Assembly: GCA_963727045.1 (NCBI GenBank)
Contig: CAVSES010000002.1
Location: 1,736,001-1,800,000 of the forward strand
Length of the DNA: 64,000 bases
Origin: Bog-1198 sp963727045
GTDB lineage: Bacteria; Pseudomonadota; Gammaproteobacteria; Steroidobacterales; Steroidobacteraceae
Reading direction: 5' to 3'
The position numbers were made by a program, and so were the translations under genes. The stretch's first letter is position 1. Each line of letters starts with the position of its first letter. Of this stretch, positions 1-7,720 are shown piece by piece. The notes beneath the pieces are model-generated. The model saw only the letters and a program-made list of their open reading frames with translations. It ran no database searches and was not told where the DNA came from.

Positions 1-1
1 C

Positions 2-910
2 ACGGTGATGTACGCGATGTCCTCGGTGAATGAGGGAAAATTCCGTGTCCTGTCGGATTCCATGATCGCGGCATTCAACGGGGCGCCGAAGAGCATGCGG
101 CCGGTGAACATCGGCGAGAAGGAATCGGGCAAAGGCGGCGACAAGCAGCTCTCGGGCATCACGCCCACGGTGTTCATCAAGATCAAGGAGGACAAGTCGA
201 CGCCGGAGGGCCGCCTCGCACCTCGGGACCCGACCAAGACAGAAGGCCAGCGTCCTGCCGATCTGCCCGGAGCCCTGGTGCGCATGCAGCGGCAGGTGCA
301 GGATGCGATGCAATCGCTGATCGACGCCAAATTGGTGACGGTGCGCCGCGAAAACATGTGGCTCGAAATCGAGATCAACGCAGACATTCTGTTTCCGAGC
401 GGGGCCGGAGAGTTCGCGCCGGCGGCGGAACCCGTTCTCGACAAGCTGGCGGAGGTTCTGAAACCCTTCCCAAATCCGATCCGCGTCGAAGGGCATACCG
501 ACGATCGGCCGATCCGCACCGCCGCCTTCCCCTCGAATTGGGAACTGTCTGCCGCACGCGCCGCGAGCGTGGTGCATCAATTCACGCGACAGGGAATCGA
601 TCCCTTGAGGCTGGAAATCGTCGGCTTCGGAGAATTCCACCCCCGCCAGACGAACGACACGGTCGAAGGACGAAACGCCAACCGCCGTGTCGTCGTCCTG
701 GTGCTGGAGGAGGTGGCCCCGGGGGCGCCGGTGACCGCCAGGACCACCGATGAAACGCCGTCGACAGCCGCCGCCGGAGTCGAGCTCGCTGATGCGAGCA
801 GCGCCGAGAATCGTCTGTTGGCCCGCGTGCCGCCTTCGAATCTCGAAAAGACGCTTATGATCAAAGAGCAGCCGAAACCGCCACCGGACGAGCCACCGAA
901 GAAGGAATGA
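2..910 (+). CDS. motD: Flagellar motor stator protein MotD/MotB-like, 5' truncated
   Basis: Stator subunit that anchors the flagellar motor to peptidoglycan. The frame is open to the left edge, so the cytoplasmic start and most of the single membrane helix lie outside the window. The first visible residues (TVMYAMSSVNEGKFRVLS) match the end of the MotB transmembrane helix and the following plug region. A variable linker leads to an OmpA/MotB peptidoglycan-binding domain at about residues 125-235, with the hallmark VEGHTDDRPI, the SNWELSAARA segment and the terminal GRNANRRV motif. A proline/charge-rich tail follows. MotD rather than MotB is inferred from the downstream DUF2802 gene, which sits near motCD in Pseudomonas-type chemotaxis clusters. 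The family call is firm; the D/B choice is moderate. Confidence 0.85.
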   Translation, partial: TVMYAMSSVNEGKFRVLSDSMIAAFNGAPKSMRPVNIGEKESGKGGDKQLSGITPTVFIKIKEDKSTPEGRLAPRDPTKTEGQRPADLPGALVRMQRQVQDAMQSLIDAKLVTVRRENMWLEIEINADILFPSGAGEFAPAAEPVLDKLAEVLKPFPNPIRVEGHTDDRPIRTAAFPSNWELSAARAASVVHQFTRQGIDPLRLEIVGFGEFHPRQTNDTVEGRNANRRVVVLVLEEVAPGAPVTARTTDETPSTAAAGVELADASSAENRLLARVPPSNLEKTLMIKEQPKPPPDEPPKKE

Positions 911-923
911 GCGAGGTCACGCA

Positions 924-1121
924 ATGAGTGAAGTTGACCGCTTGAGCAACTCCGGCCTGTATCCAGCGTTGCCGATCGCGGATCGGCGCCCATCCAAGGA
1001 CGGCTCGGGGGGCGCGCCGCGCGGCGACAAGCAACCGCCGGACAAGGAACCGCCGCAGGCCAACAGCGCCGATCCCTCAACGCCGCGCCCACCCAAGTCC
1101 CTCATCGATGAGTACGCCTAA
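924..1121 (+). CDS. Small proline-rich hypothetical protein (65 aa)
   Basis: I do not recognise the family. The ATG is preceded by GAGG about 8 bases upstream, and the gene starts 13 bases after the motD stop. The protein is hydrophilic: a short ordered-looking start (LSNSGLYPALPIADRR) and then a proline/glycine/lysine-rich, probably disordered stretch ending in LIDEYA. It overlaps the next gene's upstream start by 14 bases, consistent with one motility operon. No membrane segment or signal peptide is visible. Function unknown; a chance frame cannot be fully excluded. Confidence 0.5.
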   Translation: MSEVDRLSNSGLYPALPIADRRPSKDGSGGAPRGDKQPPDKEPPQANSADPSTPRPPKSLIDEYA

Positions 1122-1521
1122 TATGACCATCAATGCCAACATGCTTCTCGGGTTCGTGAGCGGTGCAGCCGGCCTCCTGGGCTTGGTCCTGGCGCTCATG
1201 GCCTTTCACTCGATTCGCGCCTGGCGGGCGCGCTGCCTCAACCTCGAATCGGGTCTGGCGGCGCTGCGGCGTGAAATGGAAATCGTGGCCTCGATCAGCC
1301 TGAAGACGGGACGGCGGGTAAAGCGCATAGAACAGGAATACTCGGGGGTGGCCGACCGTGTCGATCAGGTCGAGCTTCGAGGTGCATCGCAGTGCTTTGA
1401 TCAGGCGATCGACTCCGCGCGCCGCGGTGCCGATCCCCTCAAGCTCACGCAGCAATTCGGATTGTCGCGCGGCGAAGCGGATCTCGTGACGCGGCTGCAC
1501 GGGCGCAAGAAAATCGCCTGA
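1108..1521 (+). CDS. DUF2802 family membrane-anchored protein of the motility locus
   Basis: A 137-residue protein with one N-terminal hydrophobic segment (about residues 10-35), a charged helical, probably coiled-coil middle (LESGLAALRREMEIVASISLKTGRR) and a C-terminal helix-turn-like segment in which FGLSRGEADLVTRLH matches the DUF2802 signature. Members of this family lie at the end of gammaproteobacterial chemotaxis/motor clusters, as here after motD. Biochemical role unknown. The start at 1108 overlaps the upstream gene; ATG 1123 (MTINANMLL), two bases after that gene's stop, is an equally plausible start. Confidence 0.75.
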   Translation: MSTPNMTINANMLLGFVSGAAGLLGLVLALMAFHSIRAWRARCLNLESGLAALRREMEIVASISLKTGRRVKRIEQEYSGVADRVDQVELRGASQCFDQAIDSARRGADPLKLTQQFGLSRGEADLVTRLHGRKKIA

Positions 1522-1556
1522 CCTGTCCTGGTTTCACGGAAGCGTGCACTATACGG

Positions 1557-1600
1557 GCATGGCGAAGCCGAGCATGGCGAAGCCGAGGGGGGCATGGCGA
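1557..1600 (+). repeat. 15-bp tandem duplication plus partial third copy before a start codon
   Basis: GCATGGCGAAGCCGA occurs at 1557-1571 and again at 1572-1586. A third partial copy (GCATGGCGA) at 1592-1600 contains the start of the next gene. It looks like replication slippage that duplicated the translation-initiation region. Confidence 0.8.
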
Positions 1601-3228
1601 TGTCCGATCAGGAGGTTCCCGTTCTGGTGGTGGGCGGCAGTCTTGTCGGACTGACCACCTCGGTGTTGCTGGCTTCGCATGGCGTGCGGCACATGTTGAT
1701 CGAGAGACACAGAGGCACGGCCATCCACCCGCGGGCGGCCTCGTTTCACCAGCGCACGATGGAGATCTTCCGCAACCTCGGCCTGCAGCAGGCCGTGGAG
1801 GCGGCTGCTGCGCGCGAGTTTGTCCAGAACGGCGCCATCATTTCCGTCGATGCCTTGAGCGGCAAGGAACTCGCCTGCTTCTACCGTTCGTTCAACGAGG
1901 GCGTCGAGGGTTTGAGTCCTGCCTCGCGGCTCTTCATCACGCAGGTCGGGCTCGAGCCGGTGCTTCGCGAGCGGGCGCGCGAACTCGGCGCCGATCACCA
2001 GTTTGCCACGGAAATGCCAAGCTTTGAGCACGACGATGCAGGAGTCGTGGCCGTACTGCGACCGCGCGACGGCGGTCCGGAGCGAAGGGTCCGGGCCCGG
2101 TACCTGGTCGCGGCTGACGGAGCCCACAGCGTAGTTCGAGGGCATCTCGGCATCGGCATGGCCGGACGCGAAGGCTTCGCCGACTGCGTGACCATTTATT
2201 TCAAGGCCGATCTGCGGGCGCTGATCGGCGGCCGAAGTCTGAGCGTCGTTTACGTGAACCAGCCCGGGCTGCTCGCATTCTTCAGATTCTCCATCACCGG
2301 CGACGCCGGGTTCCTGGCGGTCTTCGCGGCCTTCGACGAGGACGGCACCCGCAGCAGCCTTGGCCAGAAGCTTCCGCCGGCCCGTTGCGCTTCACTCGTG
2401 CGCGCGGCGCTTGGAGTACCGGCCGATTTTCCCGTCGCGATCGACGACGTGCAGCCATGGAGCGCGAGCGCAGCCACGGCGACGGCGTTTCGCAAGGGGC
2501 GCGTCTTCCTCGCGGGCGATGCCGCGCATCTCATGCCCCCGACGGGCGGCTTTGGCGGCAACACCGGCATTGCGGACGCGCACAATCTCGCGTGGAAGCT
2601 CGCAATGGTGCTCGATGGAGCTGCAGGCCCCCCGCTGCTGGACAGTTACGAGGCCGAGCGCAAACCGCAATGCGAGCTGATCGTCGAGCAGGCCTACGCT
2701 CGATACGTCAAGCGCGTTGATCCATCGCTGTCGGCGACGAATCTCGCGCCCCTTCTCGACGATGCGGCGCTCGAACTCGGGGCAGTCTATCGCTCCAACG
2801 CCGTTCTGAACGAGGAGGATGAGCCGCAAGGCGCGAGTGCGCTGCTCGAAGACCCTCGGACCCCGAGCGGCAGGCCGGGAACGCGGATGCCTCACATCAT
2901 GCTTCGGCGGAACGGCCTCGCCGTGTCCACTCATGATCTCGCTGGAACCGGATTCGTCCTGCTTGCGGGCGCCGGCGGCCGCAACTGGACTGAAGCCGGC
3001 ACTGCCCTGGCGGCGGCGGACGGAATTCCCCTCGAGGCCCACCGGATCACGCCCGACGGCGAACTCCAGAATCCGGACGGTCGCTTCGAGAAGACCTTGG
3101 GGATAGGCGCACAGGGCGCGTTGCTGCTGCGACCCGACGGCGTGATCGGCTGGCGCACCCGCGGACCGCATGCGGATCCGCGAGCGCGGCTCGATGAGGT
3201 GATGCGGCGTCTGACAATGCGGTGCTGA
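1594..3228 (+). CDS. FAD-dependent aromatic monooxygenase (PheA/TfdB/PHBH-like)
   Basis: Single-component flavin hydroxylase that would use NAD(P)H and O2 to hydroxylate an aromatic ring. All three FAD/NAD(P)H fingerprints are visible: the dinucleotide-binding GGSLVG at residues 14-19, the DG motif (AADGAHSVVR, about 172-181), and the FAD-ribityl motif GDAAHLMPPTGGFGGNTGI (GD at 308-309). The last ~170 residues resemble the thioredoxin-fold C-terminal domain of phenol-hydroxylase-type members, and 544 residues fits that class. Start: ATG 1594 or ATG 1600 (MSDQEV); the G-rich run at 1586-1592 can serve either. It is convergent with the next gene, separated by 13 bases. The substrate cannot be told from sequence; a ring-hydroxylation role in the aromatic pathways around it is inferred. 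Confidence 0.85.
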   Translation: MAMSDQEVPVLVVGGSLVGLTTSVLLASHGVRHMLIERHRGTAIHPRAASFHQRTMEIFRNLGLQQAVEAAAAREFVQNGAIISVDALSGKELACFYRSFNEGVEGLSPASRLFITQVGLEPVLRERARELGADHQFATEMPSFEHDDAGVVAVLRPRDGGPERRVRARYLVAADGAHSVVRGHLGIGMAGREGFADCVTIYFKADLRALIGGRSLSVVYVNQPGLLAFFRFSITGDAGFLAVFAAFDEDGTRSSLGQKLPPARCASLVRAALGVPADFPVAIDDVQPWSASAATATAFRKGRVFLAGDAAHLMPPTGGFGGNTGIADAHNLAWKLAMVLDGAAGPPLLDSYEAERKPQCELIVEQAYARYVKRVDPSLSATNLAPLLDDAALELGAVYRSNAVLNEEDEPQGASALLEDPRTPSGRPGTRMPHIMLRRNGLAVSTHDLAGTGFVLLAGAGGRNWTEAGTALAAADGIPLEAHRITPDGELQNPDGRFEKTLGIGAQGALLLRPDGVIGWRTRGPHADPRARLDEVMRRLTMRC

Positions 3229-3241
3229 CGGTGCCGCGCCG

Positions 3242-4117
3242 CTACAGAAATCCGTAGGAGAAATGGCGCTTCGCACGCCGGACACGGCCGGCGGGCGGAT
3301 CCGGGAAATGCGCGGGGTACAACACCGCGTCGTTGTCGACGCACTGCGCGAGCAGCCGCTGTCTCGTGGTGCAGGCGTCAGCGGGATTTTCGTCGGCGAA
3401 GAACGGGATGTCCGGCCGCACGAGCTGTATCGGGTGGTGGACGATGTCGCCCATGAACACCAGGCGCGATCCTCCGCGCTGAGCGTTCACCACGACGCTG
3501 CCGGGCGAGTGGCCGGCTGCGTCCTCGAGCCAGATGCCATCCTCGATTTCGCGATACACGCAGTGGCTGCTGTCGACGATGTTGGCAAGCCCGGCCTCGA
3601 CCACCGGCAGCACCGAATCGACGTAGGCCTCTCGATTGTGGGCCTCATGCGTCTGCCGGCCGAAGAACTCAAAGTCCTTGCGGCTGAACACGTAACGGGC
3701 GTTCGGAAACGTGGGAACCCAGCGCCCGTCCTCGAGACGGGTGTTCCACCCGACGTGATCCGCGTGCAAATGCGTGCACAGCACGAGATGAATATCGGCA
3801 GGGTGGCAGCCCGCGCCGGCCAGATTTTGCAGCCACTCTGACTGGAGTCGATGCGCCCATGGAACACTGCGCTCCTTGTCATTGCCGCAACAGGTGTCGA
3901 TCAGCACGTTGAGGCCGTCGACGTGCAGCAGATAGCTTCTCACTTCGATGCGAAAGATCGCGGCCTCGGAATCCAGGGAGAGTTCATCGCTCCAGTACCA
4001 GGACTTGAGCGCAGACAGATCCTCGCCGGAGACCCCCGGCACGGCGAACTGCATCGGCATGCTGCCCTCGCCCTCGCGAACGCTTTTGACCTCGAGCTTG
4101 CCCAGATGCCGTTTCAT
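3242..4117 (-). CDS. MBL-fold metallo-hydrolase
   Basis: Binuclear-metal hydrolase of the metallo-beta-lactamase superfamily. The HLHADHVGWN metal motif is at residues 116-125, with further ligand motifs GHSPGSV and FMGDIVHHP. I start the gene at ATG 4117 because GGGAG lies about 8 bases upstream; the frame can be extended 10 residues to 4147. No signal peptide, so cytoplasmic. It is related to the MBL protein at 37476-38351 (both have DHVGWNTR, DGRWVPTFP and HHPIQ), so the two form a paralogous pair in one region. Substrate unknown; lactone or ester hydrolysis is usual for such members. It is divergent from the GMC gene at 4275. Confidence 0.8.
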   Translation of the reverse strand: MKRHLGKLEVKSVREGEGSMPMQFAVPGVSGEDLSALKSWYWSDELSLDSEAAIFRIEVRSYLLHVDGLNVLIDTCCGNDKERSVPWAHRLQSEWLQNLAGAGCHPADIHLVLCTHLHADHVGWNTRLEDGRWVPTFPNARYVFSRKDFEFFGRQTHEAHNREAYVDSVLPVVEAGLANIVDSSHCVYREIEDGIWLEDAAGHSPGSVVVNAQRGGSRLVFMGDIVHHPIQLVRPDIPFFADENPADACTTRQRLLAQCVDNDAVLYPAHFPDPPAGRVRRAKRHFSYGFL

Positions 4118-4243
4118 TGACGCTCTCCCGCTTGCCGTTTCCGCCATAATCTCACAGCCTGCGGCGCGGCCGACTTTCGGACATGAATACGCCTCGCCGC
4201 AGCCGGGTATTGGCCAGTGAGAAAACGCATGTCGAACTGGTCA

Positions 4244-4269
4244 CGGTAAATCGGGACGGTAAATCGGGG
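4244..4269 (+). repeat. 13-bp imperfect tandem repeat upstream of the GMC gene
   Basis: CGGTAAATCGGGA at 4244-4256 is followed directly by CGGTAAATCGGGG at 4257-4269, ending five bases before the ATG at 4275. The second copy supplies the G-rich ribosome-binding region, so the duplication also duplicated a potential Shine-Dalgarno sequence. Confidence 0.8.
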
Positions 4270-4274
4270 GACAA

Positions 4275-5912
4275 ATGGCAGTTCTCGCGAGGGAGTTCGA
4301 CTATGTCGTGGTGGGCGGCGGGACCGCCGGCTGCGCATTGGCCGCCCGGTTGTCGGAGGATTCCCGATTCACGACCTGCCTGCTCGAGGCTGGCGGTTCA
4401 GGCAGGAGCGTGTTTGTGGATGTGCCCGGTGCCATCGTGATGGCGCAGCGGTCGGCGCGGCTCAACTGGCGATTTCAATCCGTTCCTCAGCGGGAGCTTG
4501 ACGGCCGCCGGATCGCGGTGCCCCGGGGGCGTGGTCTCGGCGGCTCCGCGCTCATCAATGGCATGGTGTATTTCAGGGGAAATCCGCGGGATTATGACGC
4601 GTGGGCAGGCGCCGGGGCCGCAGGCTGGAGCTACCGGGAAGTCCTGCCGTATTTTCGCAAGAGCGAGCACAACGAGAATTTCGGATCCTGCGTATACCAC
4701 GGCCGCGGCGGTCCGATGAACGTTCGCAGCGTCACGCGTCCGAATCCGCTGAATTTCGCCTTCTTTGACGCGCTCGCCGGTCTGGGTTATTCCTACCGCG
4801 ATGACTTGAACGGCGCAGACAGCGAGGGGATGGCGCTGCGCCAGCTCTCGATCCGGGACGGCGTGCGCGTGACCACGGCCAACGCCTTGCTCGGGCCGGC
4901 TCTGGGCCGCTCGAATCTCGCCGTGCTGACAGGCACTCAGGCCATGCGCATTGTCCTCGATGGGCGGCGTGCGGTGGCGGTCGATGCCCGCTCTTCGGGC
5001 GGCAGTCTGACCGTGAAGGCGCGTCGGGAAATCGTACTCGCCGCGGGCGCCATCCAGTCCCCACAGCTGTTGATGCTCTCCGGAATAGGCGATGGCGAAC
5101 ACCTCGCCGCCTTGGGGCTTACGGTGCTGCACCATTTACCGGGCGTCGGGCGCAATCTTCACGATCACCTTGCGAGTCCGGTGCACATGTGCACGCAAAA
5201 TCCCCTGCCCTACGGGATCTCGCCCCGCGCGATGCCGCGAAACCTCTGGAATGTTGCGGAGTATCTGTTGTTCCGTCGCGGTCCATTGGCCAACAACGTG
5301 TTCGAATCCGCGGCCTTTGTGAAGTCGACCCCGGAACTCGACAAGCCGGATGTACAACTCGTCTTCCAGCCTGCCAAGCGGCCGGGCCCATCGTTCCCAT
5401 ATCCGGTGGGTCACGGCTTTGCGATCAGTCCCGTCGGCCTGTATCCGCGCAGCCGCGGGCGCGTCACCCTGGCGAGTCCCGACCCATTCGTGGCTCCGCT
5501 GATCGACCCGAATCTGCTTTCCGCGCCGGAAGATCTGCCGCCGCTGATCAGCGGCATACGCCTGGCGCGCAGGATTTTCGCGTCGGCGGCGTTCGCGACG
5601 TACCGGGCCGTAGAGACCTCTCCCGGAAGCGTCGGCGACAGCGACGCTGAACTTGCCGCCTATGTTCGTGCGCAGGCATATACGGTCCATCATCCAGTGA
5701 GCACTTGCCGCATGGGCAACGATGCGGCGGCGGTGGTGGATCCGGAGCTGCGAGTCGTGGGTCTGGAAAACCTGCGCGTCGCGGACGCCTCCGTATTCCC
5801 GTCCATCATCGGCGGCAACACCAATGCGGCCGTGGTCATGATCGCCGAGAAAGCCAGCGACCTGATCCTCGGCCGCCCGCCGCCGGCTCCGGATGCCTTC
5901 GAGGAACTTTGA
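4275..5912 (+). CDS. GMC-family flavin alcohol oxidoreductase (choline-dehydrogenase-like)
   Basis: Oxidises an alcohol group using FAD. The 545-residue protein has the N-terminal FAD motif GGGTAG (14-19), GMC signature 1 (PRGRGLGGSALINGMVYFRG), signature 2 (AAGAIQSPQLLMLSGIG) and the C-terminal catalytic segment VHHPVSTCRMG followed by GGNTNAA. A G-rich ribosome-binding site lies just upstream. It is one of five GMC genes in this window; four are of this class. In Sphingobium SYK-6 GMC enzymes such as HpvZ and PhcC oxidise the side-chain alcohols of lignin-derived compounds, so a similar job is plausible, but the substrate is not determined by sequence. The SnoaL gene follows after 22 bases. 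Confidence 0.88.
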   Translation: MAVLAREFDYVVVGGGTAGCALAARLSEDSRFTTCLLEAGGSGRSVFVDVPGAIVMAQRSARLNWRFQSVPQRELDGRRIAVPRGRGLGGSALINGMVYFRGNPRDYDAWAGAGAAGWSYREVLPYFRKSEHNENFGSCVYHGRGGPMNVRSVTRPNPLNFAFFDALAGLGYSYRDDLNGADSEGMALRQLSIRDGVRVTTANALLGPALGRSNLAVLTGTQAMRIVLDGRRAVAVDARSSGGSLTVKARREIVLAAGAIQSPQLLMLSGIGDGEHLAALGLTVLHHLPGVGRNLHDHLASPVHMCTQNPLPYGISPRAMPRNLWNVAEYLLFRRGPLANNVFESAAFVKSTPELDKPDVQLVFQPAKRPGPSFPYPVGHGFAISPVGLYPRSRGRVTLASPDPFVAPLIDPNLLSAPEDLPPLISGIRLARRIFASAAFATYRAVETSPGSVGDSDAELAAYVRAQAYTVHHPVSTCRMGNDAAAVVDPELRVVGLENLRVADASVFPSIIGGNTNAAVVMIAEKASDLILGRPPPAPDAFEEL

Positions 5913-5934
5913 GATCACCCTTAAGGAACACACC

Positions 5935-6399
5935 ATGACCGAAACACCCAGCATCGCGGAACGCATCGAGATAGAACGCGCCTGCGAGCGCATCGTGTAT
6001 GCCTATTCGCGTGCCCTTGACCTCGGCGACATGAGCGCGGCGGCGGACTTTTTTGCTGAGAACGGCTCGTTTGCCCGGCCCATGACACCCGGGCAGGTCA
6101 TTCAGGGCCGGGAGGCCATTCGTGCCGCCCTGTTGACGCGGCCGAAAACCCTGCTGACGAAGCATCTCGCCACCAATGTGATGATCGACGTCGTCGGCCG
6201 CGACGAGGCCCGGGGGCTCTCCTACCTCACCATGATCTCCACGACCCCGCCGAACGATGCCAGCCCTCCCCATGTTTCCGCGGGACCCGTTTACTTCGGG
6301 GAAATCGAGGACCGCTTCGTACGGGAGCGCGGCGAGTGGAAGATCCTCGAGCGGCGCGGCTCGATCCAGATGAAATTCTTCGGCACGCCCGCTGCCTGA
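5935..6399 (+). CDS. SnoaL-like / NTF2-fold protein
   Basis: A 154-residue small alpha+beta-barrel protein of the SnoaL/NTF2-like superfamily. The pattern is typical: an N-terminal helix (IERACERIVYAYSRALDLGD), ADFFAENGSF, GREAIRAAL, a long central strand region and a closing GEWKILERRGSIQMKFF. I start at ATG 5935 because TAAGGA lies about 8 bases upstream; a 14-residue extension to 5893 would overlap the GMC gene. Members include isomerases, hydroxylases, dehydratases and binding proteins, so no reaction can be assigned. It is probably cotranscribed with the GMC gene. A second SnoaL protein (43962) also sits beside a GMC gene. Confidence 0.75.
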   Translation: MTETPSIAERIEIERACERIVYAYSRALDLGDMSAAADFFAENGSFARPMTPGQVIQGREAIRAALLTRPKTLLTKHLATNVMIDVVGRDEARGLSYLTMISTTPPNDASPPHVSAGPVYFGEIEDRFVRERGEWKILERRGSIQMKFFGTPAA

Positions 6400-6430
6400 C
6401 CGACTTGCCGGTTCGGCGCGATTTTCATCG

Positions 6431-6946
6431 TCAGGCGATGAGTACCAGTGGTTTCGGCAGACTTGCCAGGAGTTCCCCGCTGAAGCGCGCATCGACGTGA
6501 AAGAAGGCCGCGCGGGCGATCTTGCCCGTGCGGTTCTCCCAGGCGTGGTCCGTGCCCCGCTGCACAACCACGTCTCCCGATGCCAAGGTTACCTCACTGT
6601 CATCGAGAATCAGGACCAGCTCGCCCTCGATCACAACCACATAATCGAGCGTTCGCGTCCGATGCATCACGGTTCGCTTGCCGCCGTCCACGAGCGGATA
6701 GACGTCAAGGATCCGCAGCAGATGGCCGGCCACGGGCATGATGGTGAACGGGCGTTCGTTTGGTTCCCGGGCGACGACCGACGTCAGTTCAGGGATCGGC
6801 TCAGCATCGCTCCACATCTCGTGAAAGTCGGCACCGATCTTAAGGCCGTGCATCGGGTGATGCTGGGGCGGGGGTCCGTCCGACAGCACGACCGATTTTC
6901 CGCCGGCATCGTGGCCCGTGACCACGCGTCTTGTGGATTTCTGCAT
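6431..6946 (-). CDS. Cupin-domain protein
   Basis: Small cupin-fold protein (171 residues from ATG 6946, which has a purine-rich AGAGAG upstream; the frame extends 15 residues further). The C-terminal half shows the cupin core: GGKRTVMHRTRTLDYVVVIEGELVLIL for motif 1 and GDVVVQRGTDHAWENRTGK for motif 2, with His residues in both as in metal-binding cupins. The N-terminal half (GPPPQHHPMHG) is a second, weaker strand region. Such proteins can be dioxygenases, isomerases or binding proteins; the sequence does not choose. It is convergent with the SnoaL gene and divergent from the secreted protein at 7069. Confidence 0.75.
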   Translation of the reverse strand: MQKSTRRVVTGHDAGGKSVVLSDGPPPQHHPMHGLKIGADFHEMWSDAEPIPELTSVVAREPNERPFTIMPVAGHLLRILDVYPLVDGGKRTVMHRTRTLDYVVVIEGELVLILDDSEVTLASGDVVVQRGTDHAWENRTGKIARAAFFHVDARFSGELLASLPKPLVLIA

Positions 6947-7068
6947 GACCGCTCTCTTTGCAATCGACTGAAGGCATTCCCCGCAAAGCACGGCGGTTTT
7001 CGCTGATGGTTGAGCAGCCGGCCCGCGCGGTCGGTAGTTTACAGCGGATACTTGCTTGCCGGAGTGCC

Positions 7069-7683
7069 ATGAACCGCAGGATATTTTGCCTATCGGGTGT
7101 CGCCGCGGCGATTTGTGGCGCGGCCGGCGGGTCGGCGGGTCTGCCCGCAGCCGAGCACGCCGCCCAGCCGGCGCCGGCGGATTCCGAACCGCGCGTCAAG
7201 CTCTATAAATTCATTTATGACCGCCGGTTTTCCGCCGGCCGGGCTTTCGGGGCCGCGGCCGAGTACGTTCGTTCAACCGCGGGGACCAAGCCCGTCGGTG
7301 GAGATATTACCGCGCTCTGGTCTCTCGATTTGCGGCCGCAGTGGTCCGCCGGAGGCGGTGCGATTGCCGGGATGACCACGGCTCGAACTCTGTTCTGTCT
7401 TGAACAACTCGCCAAGGATCATTGGATGCGGGTGGTGGTTCGCGCCGAGCACGCGATATCTCGGGGTCACGACGCCGCGCATCGAGTGACCGCACCGGAA
7501 CCGATGATGCCGCGAATGAATTCGGCGCTGGCCTCGGAATATTGGCCGGCAAAGATGCCGGCCGCGTTGACAATGTGGGAGGACGCGGTCCGTGCGCCCC
7601 AAATGACTCGTGTGGTGGGAACTCCGTGGGGCCACCGCTTCGGCGGGGCGGACGAAGCGCTCGTGTCCTTCATCATTGCCTGA
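7069..7683 (+). CDS. Exported hypothetical protein preceding the flavocytochrome genes
   Basis: I do not recognise the family. I start at ATG 7069 because it opens a signal peptide (MNRRIFCLSGVAAAICGAAGG, then an alanine-rich region). The RR pair could mean Tat export, though the motif is not canonical. The mature part contains LYKFIYDRRFSAGRAFGAAA and several Trp-rich stretches with no obvious metal or cofactor motif. The frame extends upstream to 6958, but that part overlaps the cupin promoter. It lies 37 bases before the flavoprotein gene, so an accessory periplasmic role for the flavocytochrome is inferred. Known p-cresol methylhydroxylase operons also carry an extra ORF of unknown function. 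Confidence 0.6.
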   Translation: MNRRIFCLSGVAAAICGAAGGSAGLPAAEHAAQPAPADSEPRVKLYKFIYDRRFSAGRAFGAAAEYVRSTAGTKPVGGDITALWSLDLRPQWSAGGGAIAGMTTARTLFCLEQLAKDHWMRVVVRAEHAISRGHDAAHRVTAPEPMMPRMNSALASEYWPAKMPAALTMWEDAVRAPQMTRVVGTPWGHRFGGADEALVSFIIA

Positions 7684-7720
7684 ATGAGCGGATTCCGATG
7701 CCATCGCGGGAGATGACTCC

